Part shown: piece by piece, positions 1 to 8,122 of the stretch
How positions within the stretch are numbered: position 1 is the first letter of the stretch
Layout of the letters: the number at the start of each line of letters is the position of its first letter
Assembly: GCA_964558455.1 (NCBI GenBank)
Contig: CAZLEE010000045.1
Span: forward strand, 1-26,626
Direction: 5' to 3'
Length of the DNA stretch: 26,626 nucleotides
Origin: DASRLE01 sp964558455
GTDB lineage: Bacteria > Verrucomicrobiota > Verrucomicrobiia > Limisphaerales > Palsa-1400
Notes under the pieces: model-generated
What the model was told of the DNA's origin: nothing
The model's input: only the letters and a program-made list of their open reading frames with translations
Database searches by the model: none
Position numbers and translations under genes: made by a program

Positions 1-143
1 TGCTCAAACGTCTCGGCTGAGAAATACTGACTTTTCAAACAGGCTCTTAGAGTTTGTTTTGGTTAGAAATCGGATTCAGGAAAGCAGGGGGCCAGCAATT
101 TAAGTCCTTGGCGTTTCTGCCGTTTTCTGGTCTCCTGCATTAT
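1..143. other. Left edge, no complete gene
   Basis: All plus-strand frames from the left edge close within about 105 bases (TGA 16-18, TGA 28-30, TAA 101-103). Any of these could be the tail of an upstream gene, for example the expected capE/fnlA. No promoter or hairpin stands out. Confidence 0.4.
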
Positions 144-1304
144 ATGGTTATTCTTGTTACAGGCAGCGCAGGCTTTGTTGGCAAACACTTGATAGAAGCC
201 CTTAGCCACCGGCCGGACGTGGAGGTTATTGGCTATGACCGCGACAGCGATCCCGCAATGCTGCAAGATGGGCTGGCGCGGGCGGATGTGATCTTTCATC
301 TGGCGGGAGTAAATCGCCCTCAAAATCCAGATGATTTTCGCACCGGTAACACCGAGTTTACGGAGGTTCTTTGCGCCCGACTTGAGGCCTTTGACCGAAA
401 ACCTCTCATTGTATTTGCCTCCTCCATCCAAGCCGTTCTCAGAAATCCCTACGGGGCGAGTAAACTGCAAGCGGAAAACGCTTTGGCGCAATGGGCGGCG
501 AAGACAGGGGCAAGCGTGGTGGTCTTCCGTTTACAAAATGTCTTCGGGAAATGGTGCCGGCCCAACTACAATTCAGTCACCGCGACCTTCTGCCACAATA
601 TCGCGCATGATATGCCGATTACCATTTCCGATCCAAATCGCGAATTGGAGTTGGTCTATATTGATGACGTGGCGGCTGGTTTTCTAGCCGTGCTTGATGA
701 GCTTCCAAAAGTCGGTGCCTTTGAGCATCGCGAAATTCCGAAATATTACAAACTCAGCCTCGGCAAGCTGGCGGCACGGATCCAATCGTTCCGAGAATCG
801 CGGAAATCATTGCTGATTTCCACATTTGATGATGAATTTACCAAGCGTCTATACGCGACTTACCTGAGTTATCTGGCCGCTCCAGATTTCGCCTATCATC
901 TGGCTCAGAAAATCGATTCGCGCGGCAGCTTGGCGGAGTTTGTCAAATCTCCAGGCTTTGGGCAGATTTTTGTTTCCCGCACCCTTCCCGGCGTAACCCG
1001 AGGCAACCACTATCATCACACCAAAACTGAAAAGTTTCTGGTTGTCGAAGGAGAGGCAATCATTCGCTTTCGCCAAATTAACAGCATAGAGGTGATTGAG
1101 CACCGCGTCTCGGGGCGGGAGTTCAAGGTCGTGGACATTCCGCCCGGCTACATCCATTCCATTGAGAATATCGGTCATACTGAAATGGTGGTGCTATTCT
1201 GGGCCAGTGAAATCTTTGACCCCGCAACACCTGATACCTACTTCGCGGAAGTCTTGAATTTAAAGAACAAAGTCAAACGATCTGCGCCTCCGTCCAAAGG
1301 TTAA
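144..1304 (+). CDS. capF: CapF-like bifunctional UDP-sugar epimerase/reductase (UDP-L-FucNAc pathway)
   Basis: Cytosolic enzyme of UDP-N-acetyl-L-fucosamine synthesis. CapF/WbjC-type proteins epimerise and reduce the CapE product to UDP-2-acetamido-2,6-dideoxy-L-talose. The 386-aa protein has an N-terminal short-chain dehydrogenase fold: GSAGFVG nucleotide-binding loop at residues 7-13, then ASSIQ and YGASK as the Ser and Tyr-x3-Lys catalytic set. About 120 residues of cupin follow (GNHYHHTKTEKF), the zinc-binding epimerase half known from CapF. Length is close to the family's roughly 370 aa. The frame stays open upstream to 54, but the Rossmann strand MVILVTG begins at the ATG at 144, so that start is preferred. 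No good Shine-Dalgarno is visible. The 2-epimerase follows 4 bp downstream, so the two are surely co-transcribed. The expected partner capE/fnlA would lie left of the window. Confidence 0.88.
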   Translation: MVILVTGSAGFVGKHLIEALSHRPDVEVIGYDRDSDPAMLQDGLARADVIFHLAGVNRPQNPDDFRTGNTEFTEVLCARLEAFDRKPLIVFASSIQAVLRNPYGASKLQAENALAQWAAKTGASVVVFRLQNVFGKWCRPNYNSVTATFCHNIAHDMPITISDPNRELELVYIDDVAAGFLAVLDELPKVGAFEHREIPKYYKLSLGKLAARIQSFRESRKSLLISTFDDEFTKRLYATYLSYLAAPDFAYHLAQKIDSRGSLAEFVKSPGFGQIFVSRTLPGVTRGNHYHHTKTEKFLVVEGEAIIRFRQINSIEVIEHRVSGREFKVVDIPPGYIHSIENIGHTEMVVLFWASEIFDPATPDTYFAEVLNLKNKVKRSAPPSKG

Positions 1305-1308
1305 ATCT

Positions 1309-2514
1309 ATGAGCGATTTCACCCCAAGCATCGTGCCTCCCAATGTTAATTCACCACTTTCTGCTCCGAAATTGAAAGTCATGACGGTGCTCGGCACCCG
1401 CCCGGAAATTATCCGTTTGGCTGCCGTGATTAAGACACTTGAACAACACACAAACCATGTGCTTGTGCATACCGGACAAAATTACGATTATGATCTGAAC
1501 CAGGTGTTTTTCGATGATCTGGGCGTGAGCAAGCCGAATTATTTTCTCAATGTTGACACATCCTCTCTTGGCCATATGCTTGGAGAATTGCTCATTCGTA
1601 CTGAAGAAGTGATTCTTAAGGAGAAGCCGGATGCTTTCCTGGTGCTGGGCGATACCAATAGCGCTGTATCGTTAATCATGGCAAAACGAATGAAGATTCC
1701 AACCTATCACATGGAGGCGGGCAATCGTTCCTTCGACCCGAATGTTCCTGAAGAGGCCAACCGCAGGCTGGTGGATCATCTGGCCGATTTCAATCTTGTT
1801 TATACCGAGCATGCCCGCCGCCATTTGCTGAGTGAGGGACTTCCACATCGCTTCGTGTATCTCACAGGTTCTCCAATGCGCGAGGTGCTCATGAGCCGGC
1901 TTTCGCAGATTGCCGCTTCCGACATTTTACAAAAATTGCATCTTGAAAGAGGAAAATATTTTATTGTCAGCGCGCACCGGGAAGAGAACGTGGACAAGAG
2001 GGAAAATTTGGAGCAGGTGGTGCGCTGTCTGGAATGCCTCCACGATGCCTACGGATACCCTGTGGTGGTCTCAACGCATCCGCGGACCCGCAACCGGCTG
2101 GAAAAGATAGGTCTGACGGTGGAAGGGCGTGACATTCGTTTTCTTAAGCCCTTCGGTTTTCTAGATTACAACAAACTGCAAATGAATGCTTTTTGTGCGG
2201 TTTCCGACAGCGGAACAATTAGCGAGGAATCGGCCATCCTCGACTTTCCGGCAGTTACCATCCGCAACTCTCTGGAACGGCCAGAAGCTTTGGATGCCGG
2301 TTCCATTATGCTGACAGGCCTGGATCCGGATACTCTTCTTTCAGCCATCAAAATCACCGTTCAGGAAAGGGATATGTTTCCCAAACGAGAAATTCCAGAA
2401 GAATACAAGGTGGAAAACACCTCGCTTCGTGTTGTTAAACTGATCGTTGGCACCGCCAAACTGGCTCATCGCTGGCTCAACATGGATACGTTCAGCCGCT
2501 ACGATTGGCTTTAG
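1309..2514 (+). CDS. UDP-N-acetylglucosamine 2-epimerase family, CapG/WbjD/FnlC-like
   Basis: 401-aa non-hydrolysing UDP-HexNAc 2-epimerase. Family signatures in order: VLGTRPEIIRL near residue 28, HTGQNYD, LVLGDTNS, MEAGNRSFD, PEEANRR, TGSPMRE, SAHREENVD, and SDSGTISEES near residue 300, which contacts the UDP. Plain WecB would feed ManNAc pathways. Directly behind a CapF-like gene and before a WbuB-like transferase, the expected role is the last step to UDP-N-acetyl-L-fucosamine, as for CapG/WbjD/FnlC; that substrate choice rests on context. The first 24 residues (Pro/Ser/Asn-rich) are a non-conserved lead, so the true start could be the Met at residue 25 (MTVLGTRPE), but the ATG at 1309 sits 4 bp after capF and suits translational coupling. 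Confidence 0.9.
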   Translation: MSDFTPSIVPPNVNSPLSAPKLKVMTVLGTRPEIIRLAAVIKTLEQHTNHVLVHTGQNYDYDLNQVFFDDLGVSKPNYFLNVDTSSLGHMLGELLIRTEEVILKEKPDAFLVLGDTNSAVSLIMAKRMKIPTYHMEAGNRSFDPNVPEEANRRLVDHLADFNLVYTEHARRHLLSEGLPHRFVYLTGSPMREVLMSRLSQIAASDILQKLHLERGKYFIVSAHREENVDKRENLEQVVRCLECLHDAYGYPVVVSTHPRTRNRLEKIGLTVEGRDIRFLKPFGFLDYNKLQMNAFCAVSDSGTISEESAILDFPAVTIRNSLERPEALDAGSIMLTGLDPDTLLSAIKITVQERDMFPKREIPEEYKVENTSLRVVKLIVGTAKLAHRWLNMDTFSRYDWL

Positions 2515-2550
2515 AAACATTCGCGGGTTGCAAAAGATAGGGCTTTATAA

Positions 2551-3825
2551 ATGGCAAACATTCTAATTTTGGTTCAGGTTTTTCCACCCGACAATGTGGC
2601 GACCGCACAACTGTATGGGGACTTGGCTTTGGATCTTTCCGCACTTGGCAATCACGTGACGGTGCTAACCACCTCTCCGCATTACAGTCTGGATTCCAAT
2701 GCAAAGGCATGGCTTCAGAATGCAAATGACGTTAAGTTTCCTTTTCGCACGACCGACCATTCCGGAATTAAAGTTTGTCGAACATGGATGCCGAAGAAAC
2801 GACGCAATACACTGTATCGGATCGCTTGTTGGGGTTGGTTTCATTTTGCCAGCACCCTGGCTGGCCTGATGCTGCGTACGCGTCCCGACGTTATCCTTTG
2901 CCCATCACCGCCGCCCACCATAGCTATCACTGCCTATCTGCTTGGAAAATATTACCGAATCCCATTTGTCTATAATGCCCAGGAACTTTATCCAGACGTT
3001 GCCATCAATCTCGGCGCCGTGCGCAACAAATTCCTGATTAAGGGATTGTGTGCTCTGGAGAAGTTCACCTACACAAAGGCTGCGTCAATTACTGCGATTT
3101 CCAAGCGCATGCGCATGCGAATATTGGAAAAGGGTGTTCCCGAAGAAAAAGTCATACTGATACCGAATTTCGCGGATACCAATTCGTTTCGTCCATTGCC
3201 CAGGGACAACGATTTTAGCCGACAGCAGGGTCTGTCTGACAAATTCGTCGTTAGTTATGCTGGAAACATGGGGAAACCGCAACATCTGGATGTTCTACTC
3301 CAAGCCGCCGCCCGCCTGAAGCAGAACACCCACATTCAGTTTCTTTTCATCGGCGATGGCGCTGAACGAGTTGCTTTGCTTGAACTGGCCAAAAGCAGGA
3401 AACTATCGAATGTGCGCTTTCTACCATACCAGTCCTACTCGCTGATGAATGAGATTTACGCCGCGTCTGATGTCTCGTATGTACCGCAGGCCGCCGGGAC
3501 TAGCAGCGACGGAGTGCCATCCAAGGTTTACCGGATCATGGCCTGCGGCAGGCCCGTCCTGGCAGCCACTGACTCCGGTTCCGATCTCGCCGGAATGGTT
3601 GTAGATTCATTGGGAGGAACTGTGGTTAGCGCCACTAGTGATGAGGAGGTAGCAGAGACAATCTACAGTGCTTTCCAGAACCGTAGCGATTGGTCAAGCA
3701 AAGGAGAACGGGCTCGGCATTATATCGCAAGAAATTATAGCCGATCACAGATCACTCTGAAATACCATAATTTGCTCAATCATGTGGCGGACGAAAAGCG
3801 CAGGGAAATCGTCCGCCAGACGTAG
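2551..3825 (+). CDS. GT4-family glycosyltransferase, WbuB-like (probable L-FucNAc transferase)
   Basis: 424-aa GT-B glycosyltransferase. The N-terminal half starts MANILILVQVFPPDNVATAQ, the typical acceptor-binding Rossmann start of WbuB-type enzymes. The C-terminal half holds VSYAGNMGKPQHLDVLL, LFIGDGAE and SDGVPSKVYRIMACGRPVLA, which is the GT4 nucleotide-sugar site with a degenerate E-x7-E motif. A membrane-associated hydrophobic stretch near residue 95-125 (FHFASTLAGLML) is usual in this group. In E. coli O26 and Pseudomonas O11-type clusters the same order (CapE-F-G, then this transferase) is used to add FucNAc to an undecaprenyl-linked sugar. Sugar specificity here is therefore inferred from neighbours. 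There is 36 bp of spacing after the epimerase and a weak AGGG about 12 nt before the start. Confidence 0.87.
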   Translation: MANILILVQVFPPDNVATAQLYGDLALDLSALGNHVTVLTTSPHYSLDSNAKAWLQNANDVKFPFRTTDHSGIKVCRTWMPKKRRNTLYRIACWGWFHFASTLAGLMLRTRPDVILCPSPPPTIAITAYLLGKYYRIPFVYNAQELYPDVAINLGAVRNKFLIKGLCALEKFTYTKAASITAISKRMRMRILEKGVPEEKVILIPNFADTNSFRPLPRDNDFSRQQGLSDKFVVSYAGNMGKPQHLDVLLQAAARLKQNTHIQFLFIGDGAERVALLELAKSRKLSNVRFLPYQSYSLMNEIYAASDVSYVPQAAGTSSDGVPSKVYRIMACGRPVLAATDSGSDLAGMVVDSLGGTVVSATSDEEVAETIYSAFQNRSDWSSKGERARHYIARNYSRSQITLKYHNLLNHVADEKRREIVRQT

Positions 3826-3854
3826 GAAGATAGCAATCTTGACTCTAACATAAA

Positions 3855-5834
3855 ATGGAAAACAACCAACCAAGGTCTGTTGACGCTTCATCGCAGGCCA
3901 AACAGTCACATCAGGCTGACAGTCTATCCGCTCCTTGGTATTATTCCTCCGCACCAAAATTGGCGCTGATACTTTTCCCATTGGGTTACCTTTGGTTGCG
4001 GTTGATTGACAATCTCCGGGTGGAGTGGGACACCAATCCCCAGTACAGCTACGGGTGGGTGGTGCCGATATTGTGCGTCGGATTGCTGATCCGCCGGTGG
4101 CTGGCACATTCGGTGGACGGTGGACGGGGGGCGGTAGGCGGTGGACAAGGGACGGGGCACGACGGATGGTGCGACGGTGGGCGGCGGACGGTAGTCCTGT
4201 TGTTTGCTTTGCTGGCTTTTCTTTACTTGCCGACTCGGTTGATTGAGGAGGCGACTCCCGAATGGCGGCCGATTCAATGGGCGCTTGGCATCGAGGCGAT
4301 TGGGTTGACGCTCTGCGTGGCTTACATGGGCAAAGGCCAGGGGTGGTTGCGGCAAGTGGCGTTCCCAATTTGTTTCTTCTTCGTGGCGATTCCATGGCCA
4401 ACTCTTATCGAAGCGCACGTCATTCAGTCGTTGACCCGAATCAATTCCGCAATCACGGTTGAGTTACTAAGTTGGATGGGCATTCCTGCCATGCAGCATG
4501 GCAATCTGATCGAGGTCGGCACAGGAACGGTCGGGGTGAGTGAAGCGTGCAGTGGAATCCGGTCTTTTCAAACCAGCCTCATGATCTCGCTTTTCTTCGG
4601 AGAGTTTTATCGCATGGGTCTCTGGCGCCGGCTGCTGCTTGTTCCAGCCGGTTTTATACTGGCCATGGCGTTTAATGTGTGCCGGATGACTTTTCTGACC
4701 ATGGTCGCCGCCAAAAAAGGCGTCGCCGCCATTGCCCAGTATCATGATCCGGCGGGAATCACGATCACAGTGGTCTGCACGGCGGGATTGTGGGGGTTGG
4801 CAGTCCTTTTCAAGGAAAAGCAGAAAGCAGAAATAAGGAAAGTAGAAAGCGGTAATCCGGTGGGCGGTGGGCGGTGGACGGGGAGCGGTGGGACGGTGGG
4901 CTGTGGGGAAACTAGCGGGGGAAAAGCAGAAAATTGGAAAGTTGAAAGTAGTAATCCGGTGGACGGTGGACGGTGGACGGGGAGCGGTGGGACGGCTGAG
5001 GGGGAAAAAGCTGAAATTGGGAAAGTAGAATACAGAAATAAGGAAGTAGAAAATACAAAACAAAAACCGGAAGTCGGCAGTCAGATCTCTACTTCCTGCT
5101 TTCCGCTTTCTGCTTTCCGCTCTTCCTCTCTGCTTCGCCTTGCATTCGGGCTTATTGTCTGGCTGGTCGTTGTCGAGGCGGGCGCGGCGCTTTGGTATCG
5201 TAGCGTGGAATCACATCTCGCGCCCGGTCCCAAATGGTCGGTGGTGTTTCCAAGCAACAACCCAACTTTTACCACCTTGCCCATCGACGCAGACACAAGA
5301 TACCTGTTGCGCTTTGATGAGGGCAAACAGGCTGCCTGGACTGATTCCGACGGCTTACGGTGGGAGGCCTTCTATTATGATTGGCGGTCTGGCAGAGTGG
5401 CGGGGTATTTGGCAAAACGGCACACCCCGGAAATTTGTTTGACCGCAACGGGTTGGAAAATGGTCGCAGGCCCGGCATTAACGATGATGAATATCAATGG
5501 CGTGGCATTGCCTGTGCGCAGCTACGAATTCGAAACAGCAGGCGACATGTTATATGTGTTTCACTGCCGCTGGGAAGCCGGCGCCAGCGCAAATGCCTAT
5601 GTGGCGCACGAGTCAGCGCGCTTCAATCTCATCCGCGCGATATGGGCGGGCCGGGGCAACAAAGGGCAGAAGGTTTTGGAAGTCATCATTTCCGGGTGTG
5701 CCGATGCCAGGCAGGCAAAAGCGGCCCTCGCCCGCCAACTCCAGACCATGATCAGGGTCGAGAAACCAAAAGCAGAAATTTGGAAAGCAGAAAGCAGAAA
5801 TAAATCGAGTCAGCGCGCCAGCACACCAAACTGA
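3855..5834 (+). CDS. Exosortase with fused C-terminal EpsI domain, carrying in-frame repeat insertions
   Basis: 659-aa inner-membrane cysteine transpeptidase-like enzyme that recognises PEP-CTERM tails. The exosortase catalytic triad is intact: Cys232 in EACSGIRS, Arg277 in NVCRM and His297 in YHDPAG, set among about eight hydrophobic segments. The last 230 residues, beginning with a further membrane anchor (LAFGLIVWLVVVEAGAALWY), match the EpsI/DUF3485 periplasmic domain (HTPEICLTATGWKMV, YVFHCRW). Two stretches are not family sequence. One is a Gly-rich loop at residues 86-114, encoded by GGTGGACGG-type repeats. The other is a linker at residues 320-420, encoded by two tandem copies of an A-rich plus G-rich unit. 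They sit in a loop and an interdomain linker, so function is probably preserved. The stop codon falls inside a dispersed repeat core (5798-5834). Its likely substrates are the six PEP-CTERM proteins at 13100-18616. Confidence 0.88.
   Translation: MENNQPRSVDASSQAKQSHQADSLSAPWYYSSAPKLALILFPLGYLWLRLIDNLRVEWDTNPQYSYGWVVPILCVGLLIRRWLAHSVDGGRGAVGGGQGTGHDGWCDGGRRTVVLLFALLAFLYLPTRLIEEATPEWRPIQWALGIEAIGLTLCVAYMGKGQGWLRQVAFPICFFFVAIPWPTLIEAHVIQSLTRINSAITVELLSWMGIPAMQHGNLIEVGTGTVGVSEACSGIRSFQTSLMISLFFGEFYRMGLWRRLLLVPAGFILAMAFNVCRMTFLTMVAAKKGVAAIAQYHDPAGITITVVCTAGLWGLAVLFKEKQKAEIRKVESGNPVGGGRWTGSGGTVGCGETSGGKAENWKVESSNPVDGGRWTGSGGTAEGEKAEIGKVEYRNKEVENTKQKPEVGSQISTSCFPLSAFRSSSLLRLAFGLIVWLVVVEAGAALWYRSVESHLAPGPKWSVVFPSNNPTFTTLPIDADTRYLLRFDEGKQAAWTDSDGLRWEAFYYDWRSGRVAGYLAKRHTPEICLTATGWKMVAGPALTMMNINGVALPVRSYEFETAGDMLYVFHCRWEAGASANAYVAHESARFNLIRAIWAGRGNKGQKVLEVIISGCADARQAKAALARQLQTMIRVEKPKAEIWKAESRNKSSQRASTPN
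4111..4195 (+). repeat. G-rich simple repeat inside exosortase (GGTGGACGG type)
   Basis: Degenerate tandem GGTGGACGG/GGTGGGCGG units lie in frame within the exosortase gene, between two membrane segments, and encode a Gly/Arg/Asp loop. The same unit recurs at 4860-4905 and 4960-5000. Base use (runs of GG on the top strand) differs sharply from the surrounding membrane-protein codons, which marks it as inserted or slippage-grown DNA. Confidence 0.7.
4816..5062 (+). repeat. Tandem composite repeat inside exosortase linker
   Basis: Two copies of a unit of roughly 85-105 bp (about 4816-4919 and 4920-5004) plus a partial third (to 5062). Each starts A-rich (AAAGCAGAAA...GGAAAGT) and continues with GGTAATCCGGTGG and GGTGGACGGGGAGCGG. 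The 3' flank at 5087-5140 is T-rich (CTTCCTGCTTTCCGCTTTC), the reverse complement of the A-rich part, so the whole stretch is an imperfect palindrome. The A-rich part is the same sequence type found between genes at 5757, 8341, 9039 and 12940. Confidence 0.7.
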
Positions 5835-5850
5835 ATTTCTGATTTTTTAT
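5757..5850 (+). repeat. Dispersed palindromic repeat, copy 1 (core 5798-5834)
   Basis: A-rich left arm (AAAGCAGAAATTTGGAAAGC), then a 37-bp core starting AAATAAATCG, then a T-rich right arm (CTGAATTTCTGATTTTTT). The core is 29/37 identical, without gaps, to copy 2 at 8386-8422. It contains the exosortase stop codon, and the T-rich arm abuts the ATG at 5849, so it forms the whole junction between two genes. Confidence 0.7.
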
Positions 5851-6859
5851 GTCCGAACCCAAACCAAAGTTTAGCGCAGAAACGTTAACCCAAAAGCTCC
5901 AGAAGCTGACTGAATGGGCGCAGGATGCGGTTTGCTTCGCCCGCGAGCTGGATTGGCTGGGCGATGCCAAACAATATCCCGAAGGATCGGAAAAACGGGA
6001 TTTAGCTCTGGTGCGGGATCAGGTGGATTTCCGTCTGAATGATTGTTGCAGGCGGCTTGAATCTTGCAGATGCGCCCGAGCTGAGACAACAAGGGTCCAC
6101 GATCTGTTGCTTGATGTCGTTATTAATCGGACGGGCGACGGACCAGATGCTTTGCGTCTAATGCGGCGATATCATTCGCTTTTCGGGGACGAGACCGAAA
6201 AAAACGGTGAGGTTGGACCGGATACTTTGCCTGATATTTTCGCATGGGACACCTATCAGCGTGTTTCCGCGCTGAGGCAACTGGCGGCACAATATCCAAA
6301 GCACATCAGGCACAGCGCCCGGTATATGCCCGGCTGGCCGATGATTGTTTCACACCATCTGGATGGCACGCACGAGTTCGAGACGATGGCGGAGTTGCTC
6401 GAACTCGGCGCTGATTATCCCCTTGATGCCGGGCCGCGCAAGCGGCGTGGCACGGAGACTCCAATGTTTTGCTATCTTCAACCGCTGGTTTCGGGATTGC
6501 ATGTGCTGTATATAGGGTGGGATGAAACAGACAAGGTGCGTATCCATGAAAATTTTGCGTCCTATGTTCGCGCGTTTTGGTGGTCATTTCCCAAAGAGGA
6601 ACTGACGCCAGAAATCGTCGCCATCCTCAAACGGGTGCTTGATCTTCCTCCATTGACCAAAAAGGCGGCCCGGGAATGGTCGCGCAAAGTAATCGTTCCA
6701 TTTATTATGATTAAAGATGCGGCGGATCGGGAAACATGCAAAATCCCGGCATTGCGCAACATCTGGCAGCATAAATCGGTGAAAAGCCGGGCAACTTTTC
6801 AGTCAAGGCTGCACAGCGCGGTGACGGACACGTTACAGCGGTTCGGACGCCCCGGTTGA
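5849..6859 (+). CDS. Hypothetical protein, 336 aa
   Basis: I do not recognise this protein. It is soluble, has no signal peptide or membrane segment, is rich in charged residues, and contains four cysteines in the N-terminal third, two adjacent (NDCCRRLESCRC, residues 64-75). The middle contains GWPMIVSHHLDGTHEFE and a Trp-rich stretch (FWWSFPKEELTPE); the C-terminus is basic. Coding quality is good throughout and there is one clear ATG directly behind the T-rich arm of the repeat, without a Shine-Dalgarno. It opens the accessory segment between exosortase and the sugar-phosphate transferase. No polysaccharide-related motif is visible, so its position among those genes need not mean a shared function. 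Confidence 0.7.
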   Translation: MSEPKPKFSAETLTQKLQKLTEWAQDAVCFARELDWLGDAKQYPEGSEKRDLALVRDQVDFRLNDCCRRLESCRCARAETTRVHDLLLDVVINRTGDGPDALRLMRRYHSLFGDETEKNGEVGPDTLPDIFAWDTYQRVSALRQLAAQYPKHIRHSARYMPGWPMIVSHHLDGTHEFETMAELLELGADYPLDAGPRKRRGTETPMFCYLQPLVSGLHVLYIGWDETDKVRIHENFASYVRAFWWSFPKEELTPEIVAILKRVLDLPPLTKKAAREWSRKVIVPFIMIKDAADRETCKIPALRNIWQHKSVKSRATFQSRLHSAVTDTLQRFGRPG

Positions 6860-6867
6860 ACGGAGTT

Positions 6868-7008
6868 TTTGCCCGCAGAACACGCAGTTTAACGCAGATT
6901 GACCGGAAGAATCGATGGTTGTGAACGCTCCGAATGAACAGAATACGCCCGCAGACAAAGCATTTTCCTTGCCCATATCTGCGTCCATCTGCGTGATCTG
7001 CGGATAAT
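6868..7008. repeat. Intergenic CATCTGCGT/GATCTGCGG-type repeat, in 300-bp gap 6860-7159
   Basis: The gap before the KTSC gene has no convincing gene. Its centre has CCCGCAGAACACGCAG, AACGCAGATTGAC and, at about 6975-7005, ATCTGCGTCCATCTGCG followed by GATCTGCGGATAA. These are short GCAGA/TCTGC words in both orientations. Read on the minus strand they give the peptide YPQITQMDAD, a recurring spurious translation of this repeat class in repeat-rich Planctomycetes/Verrucomicrobia genomes (from memory). The rest, 7009-7159, shows nothing I can name. Confidence 0.55.
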
Positions 7009-7159
7009 TCTGAGGTTGCGGCTGTGTGGCATAGGCGGTTAACCCGCGCAACAAGATTACCTGCTGCCACGCGGTAATAGTACGATGATCGGCGCGTGCG
7101 ACATACATCGTCATGCCGGTCTGCGGTCTTTGAGCCTCGCCGTGAAGTGGGAGGGGACA

Positions 7160-7351
7160 ATGACTTATCTTGACTCATCCGCCATCCTGGCCGTGGATTA
7201 CAACCCATGGTCGATGGACATGACAATTCAATTCACCAGCGGCGGCTCATACACCTTTCACGGCGTGCCTGAATCCGTGTTTCAAGGCATCATAACCGCA
7301 TCGTCGCCGGGGACGTATTACAACCAAAACATTCGGGGCCGCTATCGCTAA
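7160..7351 (+). CDS. KTSC domain-containing small protein
   Basis: 63-aa protein matching the KTSC domain over almost its full length: SSAILAVDYNPWSMDMTIQF, then GGSYTFHGVPESVFQGI, then the end motif YYNQNIRGRY. KTSC domains occur alone or fused to tRNA synthetases and RNA-processing enzymes and are thought to bind nucleic acid; the function is not established. The usual SKGxYFN is SSPGTYYN here. The frame is open from 7085, but the ATG at 7160 has a strong GGGAGGGG Shine-Dalgarno at 7149-7156 and begins the domain, so it is chosen. The next gene starts 3 bp after the stop, implying one transcript. Confidence 0.82.
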   Translation: MTYLDSSAILAVDYNPWSMDMTIQFTSGGSYTFHGVPESVFQGIITASSPGTYYNQNIRGRYR

Positions 7352-7354
7352 ACC

Positions 7355-8122
7355 ATGACACGACTCGGAAAAATCGCCCGATTACCGCACGACATTCGCG
7401 AACAATTGAACATCCGCCTGCGCGACGGCGAAGAGGGCAAACAATTGGTTGAATGGCTCAACGGACTGCCGGAAGCACAGGCAGTTCTTGCCGCGAAGTT
7501 CGGAGGACGACCGATCAATGCGCAGAACCTGACTGAGTGGAAACAGAGCGGTTACGAGGACTGGCTTCGGCATCAGGAAGATAGCGCTTTTGCGCGTCAG
7601 TTGACGGAAAACGCGGAGGAACTTGAAAAAGAGGCTGGCGATATTTGTTTGGAGGACCGGCTCGCCGCGTCCATGGCCATTGCGCTGGCCCGTTTGCTGC
7701 GGCAGGCCGATGAATTATCCGATGGAGCAGACAAGCAAAAGGCACAATTGGAAGTGGCACGGGAATTAGCGAGGCTCCGCCGCGAGAGCCATAATGCGGA
7801 ACGCGTGCGTCTGGAGCGCGAGCGATGGAAAACCAAGCAGGTTGAGGCCATCGATAAAAAGCACGCAGATGCTGCGACGGTGGCCATGTATACGGCCTGG
7901 TTTCCTCTACTCTTCGGCAATCTTCTGCCGGATTTGGCCAGGAGGCTTCCCAAAGATGTGTCAGCCTGCCTTGAAGCGAGCGGCCGCCTTCGTCGCGCCC
8001 AGGATGGGCAGGCCGATCCCAAAATACAGGCCGCATCCGGTATCGGATCAAACCCAATCAAACCGGATCAAACCCAATCAAATCTGCACCCAGACAAAGT
8101 TCATGCGCTTTCTGTTGCTTAA
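7355..8122 (+). CDS. Phage Mu gp27-like (DUF3486-type) protein
   Basis: 255-aa protein. The first 75 residues (KIARLPHDIREQLNIRL, LVEWLNGLP, FGGRPINAQNLTEWK) resemble the helix-turn-helix head of Mu gp27/DUF3486-type proteins, which is a comparison from memory. A long charged, coiled-coil-like helix (about residues 80-175) and a hydrophobic patch (MYTAWFPLLFGNLLPDL) follow. Such proteins are found outside prophages in Verrucomicrobia and no other phage gene is near, so it may be domesticated. The last 25 residues are encoded by two perfect-to-near-perfect 20-bp repeats (8045-8084), and the stop lies 20 bp inside the glycosyltransferase relic, which suggests the original 3' end was replaced by a rearrangement. 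Confidence 0.6.
   Translation: MTRLGKIARLPHDIREQLNIRLRDGEEGKQLVEWLNGLPEAQAVLAAKFGGRPINAQNLTEWKQSGYEDWLRHQEDSAFARQLTENAEELEKEAGDICLEDRLAASMAIALARLLRQADELSDGADKQKAQLEVARELARLRRESHNAERVRLERERWKTKQVEAIDKKHADAATVAMYTAWFPLLFGNLLPDLARRLPKDVSACLEASGRLRRAQDGQADPKIQAASGIGSNPIKPDQTQSNLHPDKVHALSVA
8045..8084 (+). repeat. Two 20-bp tandem repeats at the 3' end of the gp27-like gene
   Basis: GGATCAAACCCAATCAAACC is followed directly by a second copy differing at one base (…AAATC). It codes for the tail NPIKPDQTQSN and sits just before the rearrangement junction with the glycosyltransferase fragment at 8103. Confidence 0.8.

Noticed and set aside
4467..5063. Minus-strand frame with RPPSTVHR and FNFPIFCF motifs
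   Set aside because: These are reverse translations of the simple repeats inside the exosortase gene, a known type of spurious ORF.
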